The translations under genes were made by a program, and so were the position numbers. This document shows positions 56,156 through 62,930 of a stretch of DNA of 62,930 bases, piece after piece. The DNA comes from Betaproteobacteria bacterium (lineage in GTDB: Bacteria > Pseudomonadota > Gammaproteobacteria > Burkholderiales > Eutrophovitaceae), in NCBI GenBank assembly GCA_020354125.1, contig CP070643.1:3373558-3436487 (forward strand). Direction: 5' to 3'. The notes beneath the pieces were generated by a model, which was given only the letters and a program-made list of their open reading frames with translations, made no database searches and was not told the DNA's origin. Position 1 is the first letter of the stretch. Each line of letters opens with the position of its first letter.

Positions 56156-56737
56156 TCAATTCCTGAAAGGGAAGCGAAAAGCCGACAGAAGCGCTCGCGC
56201 TTCGTCATCGGTTTTCGCACTTGTTGCTATCGTTACGTTGAGCCCGCGCAGGACATCGATCTTGTCGTACTCGATCTCCGGGAAAATGATCTGTTCCTTC
56301 ACACCCATGTTGAAATTTCCCCTGCCATCAAAAGCACGGGCTGAAATGCCGCGAAAGTCACGTACCCGCGGAATCGCAACACTGATCAATCGGTCAAGGA
56401 ACTCGTACATCCGTATGTGGCGCAGCGTCACCTTGCAACCGATCGGATAGCCGGTGCGAATCTTGAAACCCGCAATCGACTTGCGCGCCTTGGTGATAAT
56501 CGGCTTCTGCCCTGAAATCATGGTCAGGTCGCCAACTGCGTTCTCGAGGATCTTCTTGTCATTAACCGCCTCACCTACACCCATGTTGAGGACGATTTTC
56601 TCGAGTCGAGGCACCTCCATCACGCTCTTGTAGCCGAACTGCTTGATCAGTTCCGGTACGATTTCCTTGTGGTACTGATCAGCCAGCCGCGGCACCGGCA
56701 CCTCTTTCTTGACTGCTGCTGCTTCCTGCTTGGCCAT
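56156..56737 (-). CDS. rplE: 50S ribosomal protein L5
   Basis: This 193-residue protein binds 5S rRNA. It is about 14 residues longer than E. coli L5 because of a charged N-terminus ([20 protein letters not shown]). The core [18 protein letters not shown] and the C-terminal [22 protein letters not shown] are standard. AGAGGGA stands before the ATG at 56737. Confidence 0.98.
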   Translation of the reverse strand: MAKQEAAAVKKEVPVPRLADQYHKEIVPELIKQFGYKSVMEVPRLEKIVLNMGVGEAVNDKKILENAVGDLTMISGQKPIITKARKSIAGFKIRTGYPIGCKVTLRHIRMYEFLDRLISVAIPRVRDFRGISARAFDGRGNFNMGVKEQIIFPEIEYDKIDVLRGLNVTIATSAKTDDEARALLSAFRFPFRN

Positions 56738-56762
56738 AAATCCCTCTTGCGCCGATTTCCTG

Positions 56763-57080
56763 TTATGCGTCCAGCATTTCGCCGTTGGACCGGAAAATTC
56801 GTACCTTGCGACCATCGTCCAGCGTCTTGATACGCACACGATCGCCTTTTTGCGTAGCCGGGTTGAAAACCGCGACATTGGATATGTGAATCGGCATTTC
56901 CCGATCCACGATGCCGCCCGCCGTACCCTTCATCGGATTGGGCTTCTCGTGTTTTTTCGCACGGTTGGCGCCCTCGACCACGACCCGGTCATCACCGACG
57001 AGGCGCAGCACAGTGCCTCGTTTGCCACGATCCTTGCCGGTACGAATCACCACCTGATCGCCTTTGCGAATCTTGCGCAT
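56763..57080 (-). CDS. rplX: 50S ribosomal protein L24
   Basis: This 105-residue early-assembly protein has a KOW motif ([20 protein letters not shown]) and [11 protein letters not shown]. The start MRKIRKGD at 57080 was chosen over an upstream ATG that overlaps rplN. It is 11 bp after rplN. Confidence 0.98.
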   Translation of the reverse strand: MRKIRKGDQVVIRTGKDRGKRGTVLRLVGDDRVVVEGANRAKKHEKPNPMKGTAGGIVDREMPIHISNVAVFNPATQKGDRVRIKTLDDGRKVRIFRSNGEMLDA

Positions 57081-57091
57081 TCCCAAACTCC

Positions 57092-57460
57092 TCAAAGAAC
57101 CTCGGGTGCCAGGGACACGATCTTCATGAACCGTTCGGTCCGAAGCTCGCGAGTCACCGGCCCGAAGATGCGGGTACCAATAGGCTCAAGCTTCGCGTTG
57201 AGCAGCACGGCAGCGTTGGAGTCAAATTTGATTCGCGAGCCATCCTGGCGACGCACACCGGTTGCCGTGCGAACGACCACCGCGTTGTAGATTTCGCCCT
57301 TCTTCACGCGTCCGCGCGGTGCGGCGTCCTTGACGCTGACTTTGATGATGTCGCCAACCCCGGCATAGCGGCGCTTGGAGCCACCGAGTACCTTAATGCA
57401 CATGACCGAGCGTGCACCGGTGTTGTCGGCCACCTTCAGCCGAGATTGCATTTGAATCAT
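57092..57460 (-). CDS. rplN: 50S ribosomal protein L14
   Basis: This 122-residue protein lies at the subunit interface ([41 protein letters not shown]-terminus [11 protein letters not shown]). It is the first gene of the spc block and is preceded by a 196-bp gap after rpsQ, where the S10 and spc units meet. Confidence 0.98.
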   Translation of the reverse strand: MIQMQSRLKVADNTGARSVMCIKVLGGSKRRYAGVGDIIKVSVKDAAPRGRVKKGEIYNAVVVRTATGVRRQDGSRIKFDSNAAVLLNAKLEPIGTRIFGPVTRELRTERFMKIVSLAPEVL

Positions 57461-57656
57461 ATAGTTAACCTCGTTCCAACTTTGCTCGCCGAGTTACCTA
57501 AGGCAGCGAACCAGTTTTGGGACCCGCTCGGGTCAGTTAATCTGGGCCCTTGTCCCGGACCGCCGGGACGCCTGGATTGACGGTCGAAGAACCGCCATGG
57601 CCTGCCCCGGATAAAACGCGCAATGTTACGTCTATTTAGCTACCCCCGCAAGAGGC
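57461..57656 (-). promoter_or_regulatory. S10/spc junction with hairpin, possible spc promoter region
   Basis: The 196-bp gap between rpsQ and rplN is the place of the spc promoter in E. coli. It contains a perfect hairpin GTCCCGG-ACCG-CCGGGAC (57552-57569) without a U-run. Downstream of rpsQ on the minus strand, a weak pair TTGCGG/TAACAT with 17-bp spacing could be a promoter. Neither is strong, so this is mainly a positional call. Confidence 0.4.
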
Positions 57657-57929
57657 TCAAACCTGGGTTGCGCGCTCCAGAAGCCGTGCAACTTTCCAGG
57701 TTTTGCTCTTCGAATACGGCCGGCTTTCCTCGATCAATACCGTGTCACCTGTATGGCACTCGTTAGCCTCATCGTGGGCGTGATACTTGGTGGTACGGCG
57801 TACAAACTTGCCATACAAGGGGTGGCGCACCATGCGATCTACCCGTACCGTAACCGTCTTGTCCATCTTGTCGCCGACAACACGGCCGGTAAGCCGCCGG
57901 CGAGTGGGCGTCTTTGTCGTTTCGCTCAT
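57657..57929 (-). CDS. rpsQ: 30S ribosomal protein S17
   Basis: This 90-residue 16S rRNA-binding protein has [31 protein letters not shown] and the [20 protein letters not shown] motif. Its ATG overlaps the rpmC stop by 4 bp. It is the last gene of the S10 block. Confidence 0.98.
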   Translation of the reverse strand: MSETTKTPTRRRLTGRVVGDKMDKTVTVRVDRMVRHPLYGKFVRRTTKYHAHDEANECHTGDTVLIEESRPYSKSKTWKVARLLERATQV

Positions 57930-58120
57930 GCTTTACCTGCCTTTTCTGTCATTACGGTGCGCACCCGCGCAATATCTCGACGCACTTTGCCCAGCTCACT
58001 GGTCTTGGTCAGCTGCTGCGTGGCAATCTGCATGCGCAACGAGAATTGGGCCTTGAGCAACTCGTTGAGCTCTTTGCGCAAATCGGCCTCACTTTTGTTT
58101 CTGAGTTCGCTTGCTTTCAT
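57926..58120 (-). CDS. rpmC: 50S ribosomal protein L29
   Basis: This 64-residue exit-tunnel protein has [31 protein letters not shown] and [14 protein letters not shown]. It starts 3 bp after the rplP stop and overlaps rpsQ by 4 bp. Confidence 0.98.
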   Translation of the reverse strand: MKASELRNKSEADLRKELNELLKAQFSLRMQIATQQLTKTSELGKVRRDIARVRTVMTEKAGKA

Positions 58121-58123
58121 CGC

Positions 58124-58537
58124 TTACCCCAAGTGACGTTGCACGAAAACGGTACGCAGAGGCAGCTTGGCCGCCGCTAGCCGGAACGCCTCGCGAGCCA
58201 CGTCTTCCTGCACGCCATCCATTTCGTATAGAACCTTGCCCGGCTGAATCTCGGCGACCCAGAACTCCGGGTTGCCCTTACCGTTGCCCATGCGGACCTC
58301 GGCCGGCTTTTGCGAAACCGGCTTGTCCGGAAAGATGCGGATCCAGATACGGCCGCCACGCTTGATATGGCGCGTCATCGCCCGGCGAGCCGCTTCGATT
58401 TGCCGAGCTGTCAAACGGCCACGATTGGTCGCCTTCAGGCCGAACTCGCCGAAAGAGACTTTGGCGCCACGTGTCGCCACGCCGTAATTGCGGCCCTTGT
58501 GGTACTTGCGGAATTTGGTTTTAGCTGGCTGTAGCAC
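58124..58537 (-). CDS. rplP: 50S ribosomal protein L16
   Basis: This 137-residue protein lies at the peptidyl-transferase centre and 5S rRNA side. It starts with GTG at 58537 ([17 protein letters not shown]), preceded by CAGGAG, and overlaps the end of rpsC by 17 bp. Core motifs [24 protein letters not shown] and [22 protein letters not shown] are intact. A longer ATG-started reading only runs through rpsC. Confidence 0.97.
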   Translation of the reverse strand: MLQPAKTKFRKYHKGRNYGVATRGAKVSFGEFGLKATNRGRLTARQIEAARRAMTRHIKRGGRIWIRIFPDKPVSQKPAEVRMGNGKGNPEFWVAEIQPGKVLYEMDGVQEDVAREAFRLAAAKLPLRTVFVQRHLG

Positions 58538-59240
58538 TGGTTGCTCCTGCTTTTCTCGGTTTCTTCTGCGCCGGCGTATCCGCACTGCCAGGCGCAGCCG
58601 GCTGGTCGCCACGACCCATGACCTCGCCCTTGTAGACCCAGACCTTGATACCGATAACACCGTAGGTGGTTTTCGCCTCGGACACACCGTAATCAATCTC
58701 GGCGCGCAATGTGTGCAGAGGCACACGGCCCTCGCGGTACCATTCGGTACGTGCGATTTCGATCCCGTTGAGGCGGCCCGCACTCATGATCTTGATACCC
58801 TGCGCGCCCAACCGCATTGCATTCTGTATGGCGCGCTTCATGGCGCGGCGGAACATAATGCGCTTCTCTAACTGCTGCGCAATCGAGTCTGCAATCAGCT
58901 GCGCATCGAGTTCGGGCTTGCGCACTTCCTCGATGTTGACGTGAACCGGTACGCCCATCAATTTCTGCAATTCGCCGCGCAGGTTCTCGATATCTTCACC
59001 TTTCTTGCCGATGACAACACCGGGACGCGCGCTGTGAATGGTGATCTTGGCGTTCTTGGCCGGCCGCTCGATGACGACGCGTGCCACTGCGGCATGACCG
59101 AGACGCTTGCGCAGGAATCTGCGCACCTCGATGTCTTCCAGCAGCATGTCTGAAAAGCCCTTGCTGTTGGAATACCAACGCGACGTCCAGTTGCGCTGCA
59201 CGGCAAGACGAAAACCGATCGGGTTGATTTTCTGTCCCAT
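58521..59240 (-). CDS. rpsC: 30S ribosomal protein S3
   Basis: This 239-residue protein lies at the mRNA entry site. [23 protein letters not shown] starts it, the KH domain contains [31 protein letters not shown] sequence, and the C-terminal domain has [26 protein letters not shown]. The last 25 residues are a Pro/Ala/Lys-rich tail. It overlaps rplP. Confidence 0.98.
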   Translation of the reverse strand: MGQKINPIGFRLAVQRNWTSRWYSNSKGFSDMLLEDIEVRRFLRKRLGHAAVARVVIERPAKNAKITIHSARPGVVIGKKGEDIENLRGELQKLMGVPVHVNIEEVRKPELDAQLIADSIAQQLEKRIMFRRAMKRAIQNAMRLGAQGIKIMSAGRLNGIEIARTEWYREGRVPLHTLRAEIDYGVSEAKTTYGVIGIKVWVYKGEVMGRGDQPAAPGSADTPAQKKPRKAGATSATAS

Positions 59241-59242
59241 AA

Positions 59243-59584
59243 TTACTCCTTTGACTCGTCACCGACCGTCACAAAAATATGGCAGGTCGGTTTGAGGATC
59301 TTTGAGGCGCGGCCTTTGGCACGCGGCCGGAAACGCTTGAACACCGGCCCTTGTTCGACAAGGATGCTGGTGATCTTGAGCTCGTCGATGTCCGCACCAT
59401 CGTTATGCTCGGCATTGGCTATCGCCGATTCAACGACTTTCTGGATAATGCGCGCGCCCTTCTTCGGACTGAACTTCAGAATGTTGAGCGCTTGGTCCAC
59501 GGCAAGACCGCGTACCTGATCGGCAACCAGCCTGCCCTTCTGGGGCGACAGCCTTACACTGCGCAATACGGCAGAGGTTTGCAT
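59243..59584 (-). CDS. rplV: 50S ribosomal protein L22
   Basis: This 113-residue protein lines the exit tunnel. It has the start [23 protein letters not shown] and the beta-hairpin [22 protein letters not shown], normal at the macrolide-contact site. It ends 2 bp before rpsC. Confidence 0.98.
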   Translation of the reverse strand: MQTSAVLRSVRLSPQKGRLVADQVRGLAVDQALNILKFSPKKGARIIQKVVESAIANAEHNDGADIDELKITSILVEQGPVFKRFRPRAKGRASKILKPTCHIFVTVGDESKE

Positions 59585-59608
59585 TTCATTCTCTCCTTCG
59601 CGCTCCGG

Positions 59609-59893
59609 TTATTTCTTGGCGGTCGCAGCCTTGCGATCCGCCGCGTGACCCCTGAATGTCCGGGTCAGAGCGAACTCGCCAAGCTTGTGACCAACCATGT
59701 TTTCCGTCACGTACACGGGAACATGCTGGCGCCCGTTGTGTACGGCAATGGTCAGGCCGACGAAATCGGGGAGCACCGTCGAGCGCCGCGACCAGGTCTT
59801 GATCGGGCGTTTGTCATTGGATGCGCGCGCAGCCTCCACCTTCTGCAGCAGGTGAAGATCCACGAAGGGGCCTTTCTTGATCGAGCGTGCCAT
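59609..59893 (-). CDS. rpsS: 30S ribosomal protein S19
   Basis: This 94-residue head protein has [19 protein letters not shown], the central [24 protein letters not shown], and [19 protein letters not shown]. It lies 17 bp after rplB and 24 bp before rplV. Confidence 0.98.
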   Translation of the reverse strand: MARSIKKGPFVDLHLLQKVEAARASNDKRPIKTWSRRSTVLPDFVGLTIAVHNGRQHVPVYVTENMVGHKLGEFALTRTFRGHAADRKAATAKK

Positions 59894-59910
59894 ATCCTTC
59901 TACCTCTTGC

Positions 59911-60735
59911 TTACTTCGAACGGCGCCGAACAATCATGTTCTGCGTACGTTTGTTCTTGCGGGTCCTGAAGCCCTTGGTAAAGGTTCCCCAAGGGCTTAC
60001 CGGGTCGCGTTTGGTGCCGGTACGCCCCTCGCCACCGCCATGCGGGTGATCGACCGGGTTCATCGCAACACCGCGCACGGTGGGTCGCACGCCTCGCCAG
60101 CGCATCGCCCCCGCCTTGCCGATGCTTCTCAAGTTGTGTTCGGAATTGCCGGCCTCACCGATGGTGGCGCGGCAATCGACGTGGACCTTTCGGATTTCGC
60201 CCGAGCGCATGCGAAGCTGAGCATGCGCACCTTCACGCGCCAGCAACTGCACTGAAGCGCCAGCCGAGCGAGCCAGTTGCGCACCCTTGCCGGGGCGCAG
60301 CTCGATGCAATGCACAGTGGTTCCAACCGGGATGCTTCTGAGCGGCAACGCATTGCCGGGTCTGATCGGTGCCTCACTGCCATTGAGCAACTGATCACCC
60401 ACCTTCACGTCTTTCGGCGCAATGATGTAGCGCCGCTCGCCGTCGGCGTAGCACAACAGCGCAATGTTGGCGCTGCGGTTCGGATCGTACTCGAGGCGCT
60501 CAACCCGGGCGGCGATTCCATCCTTGTTACGGCGGAAATCGATGACGCGGTAGAGGCGCTTGTGACCGCCGCCCTGGTGGCGGGTGGTCACATGACCGAG
60601 ACTGTTGCGACCGGCGCGCTTCGGATTCTTCTCGACCAGCGGTTGATACGGACGGCCTTTGTGCAGATGCGGATTAACGACCTTGACGACTCCGCGGCGG
60701 CCGGCAGAAGTGGGTTTGAGTTTTACCAGAGCCAT
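59911..60735 (-). CDS. rplB: 50S ribosomal protein L2
   Basis: This 274-residue protein is needed for subunit joining and peptidyl transfer. [19 protein letters not shown] starts it. The [18 protein letters not shown] motif carries the conserved His near the active centre. The C-terminus is [21 protein letters not shown]. It lies 3 bp after rplW. Confidence 0.98.
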   Translation of the reverse strand: MALVKLKPTSAGRRGVVKVVNPHLHKGRPYQPLVEKNPKRAGRNSLGHVTTRHQGGGHKRLYRVIDFRRNKDGIAARVERLEYDPNRSANIALLCYADGERRYIIAPKDVKVGDQLLNGSEAPIRPGNALPLRSIPVGTTVHCIELRPGKGAQLARSAGASVQLLAREGAHAQLRMRSGEIRKVHVDCRATIGEAGNSEHNLRSIGKAGAMRWRGVRPTVRGVAMNPVDHPHGGGEGRTGTKRDPVSPWGTFTKGFRTRKNKRTQNMIVRRRSK

Positions 60736-60738
60736 GAC

Positions 60739-61053
60739 TTAAGCCTCCCCTGCCGCGAAGTTGATTTCCTGCCCCGGTTTCAGACAGATGTACGCCTTCT
60801 TCCAGTGGCGCCGGCGACCGAGGTGCGCGCCAAAGCGCTTTTTCTTGCCCTTGACGTTGGACACCTGGACGCTTTCGACCTGCACCTTGAACAACAACTC
60901 TACTGCGGCCTTGATTTCCGGCTTGCTGGCATCTTTCGCCACGCGAAAGATGACTTGTTCATTCTTGTCGGCCACGTAGGTACTTTTCTCCGACACCACC
61001 GGCGAAAGAATGACCTGTAGCAAGCGCTCCTGATTGGCTGTTTGCGCTGTCAT
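60739..61053 (-). CDS. rplW: 50S ribosomal protein L23
   Basis: This 104-residue exit-tunnel protein is the docking site for SRP and trigger factor. It has [44 protein letters not shown] sequence, and [29 protein letters not shown] at its end. It overlaps rplD by 4 bp. Confidence 0.98.
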   Translation of the reverse strand: MTAQTANQERLLQVILSPVVSEKSTYVADKNEQVIFRVAKDASKPEIKAAVELLFKVQVESVQVSNVKGKKKRFGAHLGRRRHWKKAYICLKPGQEINFAAGEA

Positions 61054-61670
61054 GACAGCATCTCCTCGATTTTCGAAACAGCCGCCTTGGTAATGATGGT
61101 GCTGTCGAACTGCAACAGGCTGAGCGGGTCCGCCTGTCCCGGCTGAACCACATTGACGTGCGGCAGGTTGCGAGAGGACAGGTAGAGGTTCTGATCGGGC
61201 GCCTCGGTGATAATCAACACACTGTTCATGCCCATGCCCTTGACCTTCTGATCCAGGAGCCTGGTTTTGGGCGCATCCACAGTGAAACCGTCAACCACCG
61301 CCAGCCGCCCTTCGCGAACCAGCTGGGACAGAATCGACGCCATACCGGCCCGATACATTTTGCGGTTGATCTTGTGGCTGAAGTTCTCATCCGGGCTGGA
61401 TGGGAAAACCTTCGCGCCGCCACGCCAGATCGGGCTGCCGGCAAAGCCTGCCCGGGCCCGCCCGGTGCCCTTTTGCCGCCATGGCTTGCGATGCGACCGT
61501 TTGGTATCGCCACGCGCCTTTTGCGCTCGCGTTCCCTTGCGCGCATTGGCCATGTAGGCGGTCACAATCTGATGCACCAGCGGTTCGTTGTAGTCGCGGC
61601 CAAACAGTTCGTCGGACGCCTTGACGCTGGAGGTCGCCTTGCCTTTATCGTTGATAATTTTCAGTTCCAT
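61050..61670 (-). CDS. rplD: 50S ribosomal protein L4
   Basis: This 206-residue protein enters the exit tunnel and, in E. coli, regulates the S10 operon. It has the extended loop [31 protein letters not shown] and the C-terminal [22 protein letters not shown]. It lies 3 bp after rplC. Confidence 0.98.
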   Translation of the reverse strand: MELKIINDKGKATSSVKASDELFGRDYNEPLVHQIVTAYMANARKGTRAQKARGDTKRSHRKPWRQKGTGRARAGFAGSPIWRGGAKVFPSSPDENFSHKINRKMYRAGMASILSQLVREGRLAVVDGFTVDAPKTRLLDQKVKGMGMNSVLIITEAPDQNLYLSSRNLPHVNVVQPGQADPLSLLQFDSTIITKAAVSKIEEMLS

Positions 61671-61673
61671 GGC

Positions 61674-62318
61674 TCAGCCTTTCGCCTTCACCGCGGGCAA
61701 CACGACCACATCGGCGCCATCGGCTCCCGGCACCGGCCCCTTGATCAATAGAAGACTGCGCTCCTCATCGATGCGCACCACCTGCAAGTTCTGCACGGTA
61801 CGCCGCACCGAACCATGCTGGCCGGCCATGCGCTTGCCAGGGAACACGCGACTCGGGTCCTGGTTCTGTCCGGTCGAACCCGGCGCATTGTGCGAAATGG
61901 AGTTGCCGTGACTGGCCCGTTGTGACGAAAAGTTGTGGCGCTTGATCGAGCCGGTGAAGCCCTTGCCCTTGCTGGTTCCAGACACGTCAACGAGTTGGCC
62001 GACCTCGAACAGGCCAACACCTATCTGGCCACCAACTTCGAGTCCGGACAGTTGTTCCGCGCTGACACGAAACTCGCGCATGCCGCGCGCGCCCTCGACT
62101 CCTGCCTTGGCAAAATGCCCGGCCTGCGCCTTGTTGATGCGATTGGGCCGGCGCGTACCGAAAGCGACCTGCACGGCGGAGTAGCCGTCGGTCTCTTCAG
62201 TCTTGATCTGGGTCACACGGTTTCCGGACACGTCCAGCACCGTCACCGGCACAGAATCTCCGGCGTCGGTGAAAAGCCTGGTCATGCCGACCTTGCGACC
62301 GACAAGTCCTAATTTCAT
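61674..62318 (-). CDS. rplC: 50S ribosomal protein L3
   Basis: This 214-residue early-assembly protein has [26 protein letters not shown] at its start, the finger loop [39 protein letters not shown], and [16 protein letters not shown]. It lies 95 bp after rpsJ. Confidence 0.98.
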   Translation of the reverse strand: MKLGLVGRKVGMTRLFTDAGDSVPVTVLDVSGNRVTQIKTEETDGYSAVQVAFGTRRPNRINKAQAGHFAKAGVEGARGMREFRVSAEQLSGLEVGGQIGVGLFEVGQLVDVSGTSKGKGFTGSIKRHNFSSQRASHGNSISHNAPGSTGQNQDPSRVFPGKRMAGQHGSVRRTVQNLQVVRIDEERSLLLIKGPVPGADGADVVVLPAVKAKG

Positions 62319-62413
62319 TTGTTATTTCCTCTTCGGAGGTGCTGGCTTCAATTGGCCAGCCGGTTTATCCAAATTTTACGGCTCAGGGCGGGACCATGGC
62401 CCGCCCGCTGCCG

Positions 62414-62722
62414 CTACAGCTTGATTTCCACGTCAACCCCAGCGGGCAGATCCAGTTTCATCAACGCATCGACCGTCTTGTCCGTCGGATCGATAATATC
62501 CATGAGCCGCAGATGAGTACGAATCTCCAGTTGCTCTCGCGACGCCTTGTCGACATGCGGCGAGCGCAACAGGTTAAAACGCTCGATGCGTGTCGGCAGA
62601 GGGACCGGGCCCTTGACTACCGCCCCGGTGCGCTTGGCAGTCTCGACAATCTCTACAGCTGACTGGTCGATGAGACGATAGTCAAACGCTTTCAGTCGAA
62701 TTCGTATCTTCTGGCTATCCAT
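62414..62722 (-). CDS. rpsJ: 30S ribosomal protein S10
   Basis: This 102-residue protein is also NusE of transcription antitermination complexes. It has [34 protein letters not shown] and the loop [26 protein letters not shown] sequence. It is the first gene of the S10 block. The gap to tuf is 136 bp. Confidence 0.98.
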   Translation of the reverse strand: MDSQKIRIRLKAFDYRLIDQSAVEIVETAKRTGAVVKGPVPLPTRIERFNLLRSPHVDKASREQLEIRTHLRLMDIIDPTDKTVDALMKLDLPAGVDVEIKL

Positions 62723-62821
62723 TTCAAAATCCCGTGAGGAGTGAGGTGACCGGAGAAAGCAGCCAGGCTGCGCCCTTTCCCTCTCGCCCCACGTCTGTAA
62801 TCAACCTTCGTCTCTCAATAA

Positions 62822-62861
62822 CCTGGTTTCTCAATCACCCAGTCACTTGGTCACTCAGTCA
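62822..62861. repeat. period-8 imperfect repeat overlapping the tuf stop
   Basis: Read on the minus strand the sequence is a string of octamers: GTGACTGA, GTGACCAA, GTGACTGG, GTGATTGA, then GAAACCAG. It begins in the TGA stop of tuf and fills the first part of the tuf-rpsJ gap. The conserved element is GTGA followed by four variable bases. Confidence 0.5.
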
Positions 62862-62930
62862 CTCAATGACTTTGGCCACGACACCAGCACCAACAGTGCG
62901 TCCACCCTCGCGAATGGCAAAGCGCAAGCC
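62859..62930 (-). CDS. tuf: elongation factor Tu, C-terminal end (5' part outside window)
   Basis: Only the last 23 codons and the stop are in the window. They read GLRFAIREGGRTVGAGVVAK and then VIE-stop, the standard EF-Tu C-terminus. tuf immediately before rpsJ is the standard str/S10 junction in proteobacteria. Confidence 0.96.
   Translation of the reverse strand, partial: GLRFAIREGGRTVGAGVVAKVIE

Noticed and set aside
1..62930. CRISPR arrays, tRNA or rRNA genes, phage genes
   Set aside because: No regularly spaced direct repeats with unique spacers, no cloverleaf-like sequences ending in a CCA-type stem, and no phage or transposase motifs were recognised on reading the intergenic regions.

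Overview
The window looks like a piece of a gammaproteobacterial chromosome of moderately high GC. The order ssb - MFS transporter - uvrA - rplQ - rpoA - rpsD matches the Pseudomonas-type arrangement, and fmdB, aspS and nudB lie together as in related groups. The ribosomal block has the standard S10-spc-alpha order. No rRNA, tRNA, CRISPR array, transposase or phage gene was seen.

Layout. 1-2.5 kb (minus): start of a copper/silver-type RND efflux operon (small secreted Cys protein, TolC-family channel, CusB-type adaptor cut by the window edge), with an FNR/ANR-like box in front. 2.6-7.8 kb (minus): hrpA helicase and a Na+/Ca2+ exchanger-type antiporter. 7.9-13.7 kb (minus): a TRAP transporter resembling 2-oxoacid uptake systems, followed by a 2-hydroxyacid dehydrogenase and an amidase. 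14.0-21.6 kb (plus): a tightly overlapping ten-gene Mrp/Mbh-like cation:proton antiporter operon with a split MrpA, three antiporter-like subunits and a small extra membrane protein. 21.6-22.8 kb (minus): a DUF2062 protein and a GNAT acetyltransferase. 23.0-26.9 kb: lutABC-type lactate oxidation genes (minus) divergent from an IclR regulator (plus). 27-33.9 kb: PBP7-type endopeptidase, Atm1-type ABC exporter, creatininase-family enzyme, an operon nadA - SRPBCC protein - EEP phosphatase/nuclease, and nudB. 34-43 kb: aspS, fmdB-type zinc ribbon protein, glycerophosphodiester phosphodiesterase, exported methyltransferase-like protein, DUF1272 zinc-ribbon protein, PhzF-family isomerase, and a giant fused indolepyruvate:ferredoxin oxidoreductase. 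43.2-48.3 kb: ssb, MFS exporter, uvrA. 48.4-62.9 kb (minus): rplQ back to the 3' end of tuf.

The most unusual points are: an 80-residue Lys/Ala-rich, histone-H1-like N-terminal extension on ribosomal protein L30; a 269-bp MITE-like element between rpsD and rpoA; a 54-bp deletion-type relative of that element that forms the stop codon of aspS; and the non-canonical Mrp-like operon. All functional statements rest on motif and family recognition by eye; no database search was run.
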